A stretch of 64,000 nucleotides of DNA, from positions 3,939,001 through 4,003,000 of the forward strand of contig NZ_JAATJK010000001.1 in NCBI RefSeq assembly GCF_011927785.1. Direction: 5' to 3'. Below, piece by piece: positions 54,656 to 64,000 of the stretch (the stretch's first letter is position 1; each line of letters begins with the position of its first letter). The notes below the pieces were generated by a model. The model was not told where the DNA came from. It saw only the letters and a program-made list of their open reading frames with translations, and made no database searches. Made by a program: the position numbers and the translations under genes. The stretch is from Micromonospora profundi (GTDB lineage: Bacteria > Actinomycetota > Actinomycetes > Mycobacteriales > Micromonosporaceae).

Positions 54656-56782
54656 TCACGGTGTCGTCAGGTCGAACCGGCTCACGGTGACCGCTCCCCC
54701 GAGCGCCTGGGTGGCGTGGTTGAAGATGGCGAACCGGTAGCCCATGAAGAACTGCCAGTTGTTGGCGAGCGTCAGGGCGTTGCCGAACGACGTGAAGTTG
54801 ACCCCGTCGGTGCTGTACGAGAAGCGGGCCTGCCGTCCGGAGCCGGGTCTGATGTCGGCGTTGGCACGCAACCAGATCCGGCCACCGGAGACGGCGGTGC
54901 TCGCCACCTCACTGCCGGTGCTCGTGGTGTTCCAGTTGCCGTCCATCGTCAAGCCGTTCTGCATCACCAGACGAGTGGAACCGTTGTCCCGCCGAATGCC
55001 GATCCAGGCCGACGAGTTGCGCAGCACCGCCAGGCCCGTGCGGTCACCGTCGCGCATCGTCGAGTAGTCCAGCTCGATGGTGGCGGTGGAGGTGGGGCCC
55101 TGAATGCGGTGCGTCAACGTGTTCCGGGCGGCGTACAGGTCGCCGGTGACGGTGGCGGTCTGCAGGCGAAGTCCGTTGTTCACCGAATACCTGCTGGTGT
55201 CCGGATTGTGGTTCCACTCCCACTGCGGGCCGAGGGTCGTGCCGGAGAACGTGTCGGTGCCGGTGAGTGGCTTCACCGCCCGGGGCGCGGCGGGCAGGTT
55301 CGGCTTCGGGTACGAGCTGCCCCAGGCGCCGTTTACCGTCTGCAGGACGGGCCACCCGTCGCCGGTCCAGGTGATCGGCGCCATGGCGGGCATCCGACCA
55401 CCGGGGTACGCGTCGACGAACGCCATGTAGTACCAGTCGCCGTTCTGGGTCTGCACCAGTCCACCCTGGTGCGGAACCCCGCCGCCGGAGATCGGGCCGG
55501 GCAGGTTGAGCAGCACCTGGCGCTGCTCGTACGGGCCGAACGGGCCGTTTGTCGACTTCAGCACGTACTGGCCGTTGGCCGGTCGGGTGAGCCAGATGTA
55601 GTAGGCACCGTTGCGCTTGTAGAACCGTGCGCCCTCAAGCGTTCCGATGCTCGACGGCGTCTGGTAGACCTGCTGGGCGCGGACCTGCGACTTCCCGTCG
55701 GCGGACAGCTGGGCGACGCTGATGGTGCCGTTGCCGTACGCCACGTACATGGTGTCGTTGTCGTCGATCAGCATCCCGGCGTCGTAGTAGCAGTTGGGGA
55801 TGGTGGTGTGCTTGCTCCAGGTGCCGTCCACGGCGCTCGCCGTGTAGATGTGGGTCTGCGCGAAGTCGATGCACCCGGCCCAGTAGAACGTCCGGTTGCT
55901 CGGACGGTAGTTCAACGTCGAGGCCCAGATCCCGTCGACGTACGCGTTACCGCCGCTCATGTCGTACTTCGACCCGAACTCCAAGCGGGGTACCGAGTGC
56001 CCGGCGAACTCCCAGTTGACAAGGTCGTACGAGCGCAGGACGGGAGCGCCCGGCGAGTAGTGCATCGTGGACGCCGACATGTAGTAGGCGTCGCCCACCC
56101 GGATGATGTCGACGTCGGCGAAGTCCTGCCAGACGACCGGGTTGGTGTACGTGCCGCTCGGCGGGGGCGGAGTCGTCGGCGGCGGCGTGGTGGGGTTGCC
56201 TCCGCTGCCCACCTGCACGAGCTGCCACTGCTGGTTGTTGCCGCCCCAGTCGTCGTACTGCACGATGTTGCCGCCGTCGGCGGTGGAGGCGTTCTGCACC
56301 TCGACTGCTTTGTTGCTGTTGCGGTTGATCAGTCGAACGTAGCCACCGGCGGAGTCCGCCAGGCGGAACTGCTGGTTCACCCCGTTGCCGTCGGCCCACT
56401 GCACGATCGACGCGCCGTTGGCGGTGGAGAAGTTGTAGACGTCGAGCACCTTGCCGGAGTGCCGGGACTTCAGCCGGTAGTAGCCGCCGCCGGAGTCGAC
56501 GAACTGCCACTGCTGCCACGCGCCGTCGTTGCGCGCCCACTGGGTGATGCGCGCGCCGTCGTTCGTGGCCTGGTTGTACACGTCCAGCGCCTTGCCACTG
56601 TTGCGGTTCACCAACACGTACCAGGCGTTGGTGTCCACCGTCGCTGCCGATGCGGGTGACGCGGCCACCGCGGTGAGCGTGCCGCCCACCAGCACCGCCG
56701 CCGCGGCGGCGGTGAGCCGCCGCAACCAGCCGCGCCGACGCGCGGATGGTGTGGCCCAGGGAACCCGACCGATGGCAACCAT
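54656..56782 (-). CDS. secreted GH43 arabinofuranosidase/xylosidase with N-terminal CBM13
   Basis: A 708-residue exoenzyme from an ATG behind AAGGAGG. A signal peptide (about 1-48) is followed by a CBM13 ricin-type domain (about 50-185) with three repeats (QQWQF, QQFRL, QQWQL) and a PTTPPP linker. The GH43 five-blade propeller (about 205-510) has the base in DFADVDIIRVGDAYYMSAS, the pKa-modulating Asp in YYDAGMLIDD and the acid in TLEGARFYKRNG. A C-terminal concanavalin-like sandwich (about 525-708) is typical of GH43 beta-xylosidases. It probably releases arabinose or xylose from arabinan or arabinoxylan. Two LacI boxes lie upstream. Confidence 0.9.
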   Translation of the reverse strand: MVAIGRVPWATPSARRRGWLRRLTAAAAAVLVGGTLTAVAASPASAATVDTNAWYVLVNRNSGKALDVYNQATNDGARITQWARNDGAWQQWQFVDSGGGYYRLKSRHSGKVLDVYNFSTANGASIVQWADGNGVNQQFRLADSAGGYVRLINRNSNKAVEVQNASTADGGNIVQYDDWGGNNQQWQLVQVGSGGNPTTPPPTTPPPPSGTYTNPVVWQDFADVDIIRVGDAYYMSASTMHYSPGAPVLRSYDLVNWEFAGHSVPRLEFGSKYDMSGGNAYVDGIWASTLNYRPSNRTFYWAGCIDFAQTHIYTASAVDGTWSKHTTIPNCYYDAGMLIDDNDTMYVAYGNGTISVAQLSADGKSQVRAQQVYQTPSSIGTLEGARFYKRNGAYYIWLTRPANGQYVLKSTNGPFGPYEQRQVLLNLPGPISGGGVPHQGGLVQTQNGDWYYMAFVDAYPGGRMPAMAPITWTGDGWPVLQTVNGAWGSSYPKPNLPAAPRAVKPLTGTDTFSGTTLGPQWEWNHNPDTSRYSVNNGLRLQTATVTGDLYAARNTLTHRIQGPTSTATIELDYSTMRDGDRTGLAVLRNSSAWIGIRRDNGSTRLVMQNGLTMDGNWNTTSTGSEVASTAVSGGRIWLRANADIRPGSGRQARFSYSTDGVNFTSFGNALTLANNWQFFMGYRFAIFNHATQALGGAVTVSRFDLTTP

Positions 56783-56868
56783 GATCCTCCTTCGAGAACG
56801 CGAACCGAGCGGTCTGGGCCGGCATCCCCGGCACCGGGCGGGGTGCCGTGCCTGGCCACGGGCCCGAC

Positions 56869-56888
56869 CGATGTGATCGCTAACATCG
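56869..56888. promoter_or_regulatory. LacI-type operator in the GH43 leader
   Basis: TGTGATCGCTAACA (56872-56885) sits within a larger dyad CGATGT-8 nt-ACATCG, 90-100 bases upstream of the GH43 start and downstream of its candidate promoter, where it could act as a roadblock or second looping site. Confidence 0.65.
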
Positions 56889-56985
56889 CTCCCCGTGCCA
56901 CGAGGGCAGCAATCTGTGAAAATCGGGGGGCGGACACAATTCGCGGGCGGGCCAGCCGCAGACATTGATTGTCTTGGTTATAGAC

Positions 56986-57012
56986 TGTGAGCGATAACAC
57001 GTCCTTAGTCAA
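56986..57012 (-). promoter_or_regulatory. promoter and LacI-type operator of the GH43 gene
   Basis: On the minus strand TTGACT (57012-57007) is followed after seven bases by TGTTATCGCTCACA (56999-56986), the same arrangement as in the second CUT2 promoter. A TATAAC at 56982-56977 follows at long spacing; the hexamer at 17-base spacing is CACAGT. Confidence 0.7.
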
Positions 57013-57053
57013 GACGTAACACAGCCGGCTCGCGATCGTGCTAGGCGCACACG

Positions 57054-57109
57054 CAGACGGGTGGCGCGTCCCGGCCGACGACTGCCGCCGGGGACGCGCC
57101 ACCCGTCTG
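57054..57109. terminator. perfect 19-bp hairpin after araA
   Basis: CAGACGGGTGGCGCGTCCC and its exact complement flank an 18-base loop, 20 bases beyond the araA stop. It is the longest perfect terminator stem in the window and ends the arabinose operon. Confidence 0.82.
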
Positions 57110-57129
57110 GGAAGCGCTGGTGAGTGGGG

Positions 57130-58632
57130 TCAGAAGCCGCGCGCCAACCGGTAGTAGGCCTGGTTCCACCGGATCTCGTCGGCGAAGCGGCGCGGCTCGG
57201 TGTCGGCGTCGATGACGACGAGTTCGGTACGGCTCATCTCGGCCAGGTCGTGCAACTCCTCCACGCCGACGGCCTGGGACAGCACCGTGTGGTGGGGAGC
57301 GCCAGCGGTGATCCACGCCTCGGCCGAGACGGGCAGGTCGGGTCGTGGACGCCAGACGGCCCGTGCCACCGGCAGCCGGCGCAGCGGCTGCGGCGGCGTC
57401 ACCACGTCGATCTCGTTGGCCACCAGCCGGAAGCGCTCCCCCATGTCGGCGAGCCCCAGCACCACCGCCGGGCCGGGCTCGGCGTCGAAGACGAGGCGGA
57501 CCGGGTCCTCCCGCCCGCCGATGCTCAGCGGGTGGATCTCCACGTTGGGTACGCCGGACGCGATGGTCGGGCAGACCTCCAGCATGTGGGCGCCGAGCAC
57601 CAGCTCCGAGCCGGGGGTGAGGTCGTAGGTGTAGTCCTCCATGAAGGACGTGCCGCCCTCCACGCCCACCGACATCGCCTTGAGGGTGTGCACGAGGACC
57701 GAGGTCTTCCAGTCGCCCTCGCCGCCGAAGCCGTAGCCGTCGGCCATCAACCGTTGCACAGCGATGCCCGGCAGCTGACGCAGCCCGCCGAGATCCTCGA
57801 AGTTGGTGGTGAACGCCCGGAACCCGCCGGCGTCCAGGAAGGCCCGCATGCCCAGCTCCAGGCGGGCCGCGTACCGCAGGGAGTCGTGCTGCTCGCCCCC
57901 GGAGCCCAGCGCCGCGACGACGCGGTACGTGTCCTCGTACTCCTTCACGAGGTCGTCGACCTGCGCGTCGGTGACCTCGCCGACCACCTCGACCAGGTCG
58001 TTGACGCCGTAGGTGTTCACCGACACCCCGAAGCGCAGCTCCGCCTCGACCTTGTCGCCCTCGGTCACCGCGACGTCGCGCATGTTGTCACCGAAGCGGG
58101 CCAGACGCAGCGACCGCATCGCCGACCACCCCAGGGCCGCCCGCGCCCACGCGCCGACCCGGCTGGTCACCCTCGGGTCGCTGACATGCCCCGCGACGGT
58201 CTTACGGGCCACACCGAGACGCGTCTGGATGTACCCGAACTCGCGGTCGCCGTGGGCGGCCTGGTTCAGGTTCATGAAGTCCATGTCGATGTCGTCCCAC
58301 GGCAGCAGGACATTGGCCTGGGTGTGCAGGTGCAGCAACGGCGTCTGCAACGCGTCCAGGCCGGCGATCCACATCTTCGCCGGGGAGAAGGTGTGCATCC
58401 ACGCGATGACCCCGATCGCGCCCTGAGCGGCGGCGTCGCGGCAGACCTGGAGGATCTCGCCGCTGTTGGTCAGGACCGGCTTCCAGACCACCCGGGCAGG
58501 GATCTGCGGCGAGTCGTCGAGCGCGGCCGCGATCTGGCGGGACTGCTCGGCGACCTGCCGGAGCGTTTCCTCGCCGTACATGCCTTGGCTGCCGGTGAGG
58601 AACCAGATCACGGGTTCGGGGTGTGGTGCCAT
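57130..58632 (-). CDS. araA: L-arabinose isomerase
   Basis: A 500-residue enzyme, the same length as Escherichia coli AraA. It begins [18 protein letters not shown]. The active-site metal ligands are present: Glu305 in GEGDWKT, Glu332 in SFMEDYTY, His349 in LGAHMLEV and His448 in GAPHHT, matching Glu306, Glu333, His350 and His450 of the E. coli enzyme. It converts L-arabinose to L-ribulose. It is the last gene of the operon, 26 bp after the YjfF-like permease, so sugar uptake and its first catabolic step are made together. Confidence 0.97.
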   Translation of the reverse strand: MAPHPEPVIWFLTGSQGMYGEETLRQVAEQSRQIAAALDDSPQIPARVVWKPVLTNSGEILQVCRDAAAQGAIGVIAWMHTFSPAKMWIAGLDALQTPLLHLHTQANVLLPWDDIDMDFMNLNQAAHGDREFGYIQTRLGVARKTVAGHVSDPRVTSRVGAWARAALGWSAMRSLRLARFGDNMRDVAVTEGDKVEAELRFGVSVNTYGVNDLVEVVGEVTDAQVDDLVKEYEDTYRVVAALGSGGEQHDSLRYAARLELGMRAFLDAGGFRAFTTNFEDLGGLRQLPGIAVQRLMADGYGFGGEGDWKTSVLVHTLKAMSVGVEGGTSFMEDYTYDLTPGSELVLGAHMLEVCPTIASGVPNVEIHPLSIGGREDPVRLVFDAEPGPAVVLGLADMGERFRLVANEIDVVTPPQPLRRLPVARAVWRPRPDLPVSAEAWITAGAPHHTVLSQAVGVEELHDLAEMSRTELVVIDADTEPRRFADEIRWNQAYYRLARGF

Positions 58633-58658
58633 GGGGTTGCCTTCCGCGAGAGGGGCGG

Positions 58659-59648
58659 TCACTTGTAACGGATTCCGATGAGGCGCTGGAGGAGGATGAA
58701 GACGAAGAGCAGGCCCCCAATCACGATCTTGGTCCACCAGGAGTTGAGGCTCCCATCGAAGGTGATGAGAGTCTGGATGACGCCCAGGACCAGTACGCCG
58801 AGCACCGTGCCGAAGACGTACCCCGCGCCGCCGGTGAGCACCGTGCCACCGATGACGACGGCGGCGATGACGTCCAACTCCATTCCCACGGCGATCAACG
58901 GCGCGCCGGAGAGGGTGTAGAAGGACAGCAGGATGCCGCCGATCGCCGAGCACAGACCACTGATCGTGTAGACGGCGATCCGGGTCCGCCCCACCGGCAG
59001 GCCCATCAGCAGCGCCGACTGCGGGTTGCCGCCGATGGCGTACACGTTGCGCCCCAACCGGGTGTAGGCAAGCGTGTACGCGGCCACTGCCACCACGGCG
59101 AAGGCGATGAGCACGCTGATCGAGACGAAGTTGCCCTTGGGGTCGCCGATCCGCTCCTGCGACATCCTGGTCCAGAACCCGTCGGTGATCGGGATGGACG
59201 AGCCGGAGATGAACGTGCACATGCCCCGGGCGAAGAACATCCCGGCGAGCGTCACGATGAACGGCTGGATCTCGAAGAAGTGGATGACGCAGCCCATCAG
59301 CAGGCCGAGCGTCGGGCCGATGAGCAGGGCGATGACGAGCACCAGTGCCGCCGGCAGGCCCTCCTGGAGCAGCCAGGCCGACACCATCGCCGTCATGGCC
59401 ACTACCGACCCGACCGACAGGTCGATGCCACCGGTGAGGATCACGAAGGTCATGCCCACCGCGACGACGAGCAGGAAGCCGTTGTCGATGAAGACGTTGA
59501 AGATGACCTGCACGTTGGAGAACGCCGTGTACTGCGAAACGCCGATGCCGTACATCACCAGCAGCAGTGCCAGCGTCGCCAGGACCGGTATCTGCTTCCT
59601 CGGCAGCCGGAACCGGGTACGACCGGCGGTAAGCGATCCAGTGGTCAT
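58659..59648 (-). CDS. yjfF: CUT2 sugar ABC permease, YjfF-like, system 3
   Basis: A 329-residue permease with nine to ten helices. It has [19 protein letters not shown] and [29 protein letters not shown], the latter close to YjfF of the galactofuranose transporter YtfQRT-YjfF. It overlaps the YtfT gene by 4 nt. A second permease in the same operon suggests a heterodimeric membrane part. Confidence 0.9.
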   Translation of the reverse strand: MTTGSLTAGRTRFRLPRKQIPVLATLALLLVMYGIGVSQYTAFSNVQVIFNVFIDNGFLLVVAVGMTFVILTGGIDLSVGSVVAMTAMVSAWLLQEGLPAALVLVIALLIGPTLGLLMGCVIHFFEIQPFIVTLAGMFFARGMCTFISGSSIPITDGFWTRMSQERIGDPKGNFVSISVLIAFAVVAVAAYTLAYTRLGRNVYAIGGNPQSALLMGLPVGRTRIAVYTISGLCSAIGGILLSFYTLSGAPLIAVGMELDVIAAVVIGGTVLTGGAGYVFGTVLGVLVLGVIQTLITFDGSLNSWWTKIVIGGLLFVFILLQRLIGIRYK

Positions 59649-60711
59649 GCCGGCACCTGCTCCTTCGGCTTGTCGGCGACGGGGGCGGGCGGCGGGACGT
59701 TTCGCCTACGGCGGCTGAACCTGGCCCGGAAGGCCGGCGCCTGGATGAGGCAGACGGCGATGACGACCACCGCTTTGAACAGCAGCGACGTCTGCGGTGA
59801 GATGTCCATTGCGTACACGGTGGTGGTCAGGGTCTGGATGATCAGCGCGCCGATGATCGTGCCGCTGAGGAAGAACCGACCGCCCGCGAGGGACGTACCG
59901 CCGATGACGACCGCGAGGATCGCGTCCAGCTCGACCCAGAGGCCGGCGGCGTTGCCGTCGGCGCTGGAGACGTTTGCCGTCATCATGAAACCGGCTACCG
60001 CGGCGCACGCGGCGCTGATCACGTAAGCGAGGAAGATGACCCGGCTGGACCGGATGCCGGCGAGCCGGCTCGCCACTGAGTTGCCGCCCACCGACTCGAT
60101 GATCATGCCGAGCGCGGTACGACGGGTGAACGCGGCCACCAGCAGGGCCGCGGCGAGAGCGATGAAGATGGCAAGCGGCAGGGTCAACGCGTGGCCCAGG
60201 CCGATCGCCCGGTACGGCTCCGAGTTGATGGTGATGATCTGGCCCTCGGTGATCAGCTGGGCGAGACCCCGGCCGGCGACCATCAGGATCAGGGTGGCGA
60301 TGATCGGTTGGATGCCGATCACGGCCACCAGCACCCCGTTCCAGGCGCCGAGCACGAGCGAGACCCCCATCGCCAGCGCGAGGGCGGTCACCACCACACC
60401 GAGACTGTTCTGGTCGGGCTGCTTGCTGATGTACATGCAGGCGATCGCGCCGCTGATCGCGCAGAGCGAGCCGACCGACAGGTCGATGCCGCCGGTCGAG
60501 ATGACAAGGGTCATGCCCAGCGCGACGAGGATCAGCGGTGCGCTCAACCGCAGGATGTCGATCGGCGTGCCGTACAGGTGCCCGTCCTTGAGCTCGATGG
60601 ACAGGAACCCGGGCCGGTAGATCGTGTTCGCGGCGAGCATGGCGAACAGCACGGCGGCGGGCCAGAACAGCCGGTGACCGGTCATCGTCCGGAAGCGGCT
60701 CATTGTGTCGT

Positions 60712-60715
<4 letters not shown>
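59645..60715 (-). CDS. ytfT: CUT2 sugar ABC permease, YtfT-like, system 3
   Basis: A 356-residue permease with about nine helices. It contains [52 protein letters not shown] and [29 protein letters not shown], typical of YtfT. The ATG at 60715 overlaps the YtfR stop by 4 nt. It should pair with the YjfF-like protein to form the channel. Confidence 0.92.
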
Positions 60716-62253
<1,538 letters not shown>

Positions 62254-62287
62254 CCCATCAGACCTCTTCTGGGTTGTCGACACGGAA

Positions 62288-62434
62288 GGGCCGCTACGCC
62301 CCCGCGACGCCCGCCCGGTCGACCCTGGGGGGTCGCTCGGGCGGGCGTGGTACGGGGGTCGCCGCGGGCCAAGCCCGGTCCGTTTCGGGTAGGGAGGCGA
62401 CGCGGCGGGGCCGCCACGCGAGCGCGGCGGCCCC
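62288..62434. terminator. two hairpins between ytfQ and ytfR
   Basis: ACGCCCGCCCG pairs with CGGGCGGGCGT around 62300-62350, and GGGGCCGCC (62407-62415) pairs with GGCGGCCCC (62426-62434) directly after the ytfQ stop. They probably attenuate readthrough so that more binding protein than ATPase is made. Confidence 0.5.
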
Positions 62435-62444
62435 CCGGCGTCGA

Positions 62445-63449
62445 TCAGTACTTACGGTTGGGCAGCGCTTCCTTCGCTTGCTCCTGCGTGAACGTGGTCT
62501 CCTCGGTCTCGATCCGAGGCGGCACCTCTTCGCCGGCGTGGACCTTCTTGGCCAGTTCCATCAGCTGTGGGCCGAGCAACGGGCTGCACTCCGCGATGAA
62601 GTTGAACTTCCCGTCGGCGAGAGCCTGCATGCCGTCCTTGACCGCGTCGACAGTGATGATGGTGATGTCCTTGCCCGGCTCCTTGCCGGCCGCGGTGATC
62701 GCCTCGAGGGCACCCAGGCCCATGTCGTCGTTGTGCGCGAACAGCACGTCGATCTTCGGGTTGGCCTTGAGGAACTGCTCCATGACCTGCTTGCCACCCG
62801 CCCGGGTGAAGTCACCCGGCTGGGAGGCGATGATCTTCAAGTTCGGGTTGGCGGCAATCGCCTCGCCGAAGCCCTTCTTGCGGTCGTTGGCCGGAGCCGC
62901 GCCGGTGTTGCCCTGCAACTCGACGATGTTCACCGGGCCCGAGGCGCTCTTCTTCTGCTCGACCAGCCACTCACCGGCGAGCCGGCCCTCCTTGACGAAG
63001 TCCGAGCCGAGGAAGGTCTTGTACAGCGACTTGTCGGCAGAGTCGACCGAGCGGTCGGTCAGGATGACCGGGATGTCGGCGTCCTTGGCCTCCTTGAGGA
63101 CGGTGTCCCATCCGGATTCCACAACCGGCGAGAAGGCGATCACGTCGACCTTCTGCTGGATGTAGTTGCGGATCGCCTTGATCTGGTTTTCCTGCTTCTG
63201 CTGCGCGTCGTCGAACTTCAGCTCGATGCCCGCCGCGGCTGCCGCCTCCTTGATCGAGGTGGTGTTCGCGGTACGCCACCCGCTCTCCGCGCCGACCTGC
63301 GAGAAGCCCATCGTGATCTTGCCGTCGTCCGTGGAGCCGCCGCCGCCCGTGTCGCTGTTGCCGCAGGCCGCCACGCCGCCGACGAGCAGCACGCTGGCGA
63401 GGACCGCGACAGCGCGCCACGGCGCGGACTGCGTACGCATCTTTCTCAT
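62445..63449 (-). CDS. ytfQ: sugar ABC substrate-binding lipoprotein, YtfQ-like, system 3
   Basis: A 334-residue lipoprotein with lipobox VAAC (Cys29) from an ATG five bases after AAGGAG. The start ITMGFSQVGAESGWRTANTTSIKEAA and VIAFSPVVESGWDTVLKEAKDADIPVILTDRSVD are diagnostic for YtfQ, which binds galactofuranose in E. coli. L-arabinofuranose has the same ring geometry without the exocyclic carbon. Placed between araD and araA, this protein most likely binds L-arabinose in its furanose form; that is inference. Confidence 0.9.
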   Translation of the reverse strand: MRKMRTQSAPWRAVAVLASVLLVGGVAACGNSDTGGGGSTDDGKITMGFSQVGAESGWRTANTTSIKEAAAAAGIELKFDDAQQKQENQIKAIRNYIQQKVDVIAFSPVVESGWDTVLKEAKDADIPVILTDRSVDSADKSLYKTFLGSDFVKEGRLAGEWLVEQKKSASGPVNIVELQGNTGAAPANDRKKGFGEAIAANPNLKIIASQPGDFTRAGGKQVMEQFLKANPKIDVLFAHNDDMGLGALEAITAAGKEPGKDITIITVDAVKDGMQALADGKFNFIAECSPLLGPQLMELAKKVHAGEEVPPRIETEETTFTQEQAKEALPNRKY

Positions 63450-63575
63450 CAGTTCTCCTTGGCTGGGTGTGGTGGGGACCGCGTCCGCCGCCGACGTACG
63501 AGAGGCGACCTACGCGGGTGGTGCGTGCTGGTACGTCGGTGGTGCAGACCTGCGACCCTGATCCACGCTGGACGG

Positions 63576-64000
63576 TCAGGAACTCGCCGGTGCGACTGGT
63601 TGTTGACCGTAGACGTTCTGGTAGCGGTGATACAGGGCATCGATGTCTGCCTGTGCCATCGGCACCGGCTGACCGAGCGCCCGGGCCAGGTGGGCGGTGC
63701 GGGCGACGTCCTCACACATCACCGCGGCCTTGACCGCCGCGCGGGCGTCACGGCCGATGGTGAACACGCCGTGGTTACGCATCAACACCGCAGGTGAGCG
63801 GTGCCCGGCGAGCGTGGCGACGATGCCCTTGCCGATGTCGTCGCCGCCGATCAACGCGAACGGGCCGATCGGGATCTCGCCGCCGAACTCGTCGGCCTGC
63901 GCGGTGAGGTGGCAGGGAATGGACTCACCGCGGGCCGCCCAGGCGGTCGCGTACGAGCTGTGGGTGTGCACGACCCCGCCCACCTCGGGCATGGCCCGGT
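63576..64000 (-). CDS. araD: L-ribulose-5-phosphate 4-epimerase (5' end cut by window edge)
   Basis: The visible 141 residues are the C-terminal part of a class II aldolase/epimerase. The zinc-binding HTHSSYATAWAARG and the distal MRNHGVFTIG histidine are present, as is YQNVYGQ near the C-terminus. About 90 residues should lie beyond base 64000. AraD converts L-ribulose 5-phosphate to D-xylulose 5-phosphate, the last step of the arabinose pathway. It is upstream of ytfQ on the same strand; araB (ribulokinase) is expected beyond the edge. Confidence 0.9.
   Translation of the reverse strand, partial: RAMPEVGGVVHTHSSYATAWAARGESIPCHLTAQADEFGGEIPIGPFALIGGDDIGKGIVATLAGHRSPAVLMRNHGVFTIGRDARAAVKAAVMCEDVARTAHLARALGQPVPMAQADIDALYHRYQNVYGQQPVAPASS

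Larger units (their letters stand above)
56783..57129. other. control region of the GH43 gene and end of the araA operon
   Basis: These 347 bases carry two LacI-type boxes (56872-56885, 56986-56999), a candidate promoter, and at 57054-57109 the araA terminator. No gene is present. Confidence 0.65.

Overview
The window is GC-rich, densely coded actinobacterial DNA. Gene families (AfsR-type regulator, GH16/GH43/GH87 exoenzymes with ricin-type carbohydrate modules, ROK/LacI-controlled CUT2 sugar importers, a NYN-LOTUS protein) and frequent GTG starts suggest a soil or plant-associated Micromonosporaceae, probably Micromonospora. That placement is inference from style and content; there is no rRNA gene to confirm it, and I saw no tRNA.

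Layout. Positions 1-12.9 kb: an AfsR/SARP-type ATPase regulator cut by the left edge, an alpha/beta hydrolase of the fluoroacetate-dehalogenase type, a two-gene phage-lysis-like membrane module behind a strong hairpin, an MFS exporter-TetR-LtrA group on the minus strand, a two-component system and a Gfo/Idh/MocA oxidoreductase. Positions 12.9-21 kb: a small conserved protein, a NYN-LOTUS RNase-like protein, a secreted GH87 alpha-1,3-glucanase, a maltokinase-cap-like protein, an unusual SRPBCC-transmembrane-CBM2-like fusion, a nitronate monooxygenase and a surface beta-propeller protein.

Positions 21.0-28.2 kb hold the most interesting unit: five tightly coupled genes encoding a SWIM-like zinc protein, an unknown 463-residue protein, a VWA protein, a MoxR AAA+ ATPase and a 908-residue DUF5682-type protein. 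Then come a frameshifted and deleted mntH remnant beside a perfect 18-bp palindrome, and a DrrAB-like ABC exporter with a palindromic operator but no adjacent repressor gene.

Positions 31.4-64 kb are largely a carbohydrate-acquisition region. It has three separate CUT2-type sugar ABC importers: one next to a ROK regulator, one beside a LacI regulator, and one inside an L-arabinose operon (araD-ytfQ-ytfR-ytfT-yjfF-araA). GH16 and GH43 enzymes with CBM13 domains would release the sugars outside the cell. LacI-type boxes lie in front of both the second importer and the GH43 gene at the same distance from a TTGAC -35 element, so the locally encoded LacI protein probably controls both. A ROK/DUF1479 divergent pair carries two copies of a 23-bp operator-like element. 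Three adjacent peptidoglycan hydrolases (M23, amidase, M23) and a 253-bp non-coding element with 16-bp terminal inverted repeats around a GAGCACCAC-type repeat array separate the sugar loci.

Many convergent or operon ends carry long perfect hairpins without T-runs, typical of high-GC actinobacterial terminators.
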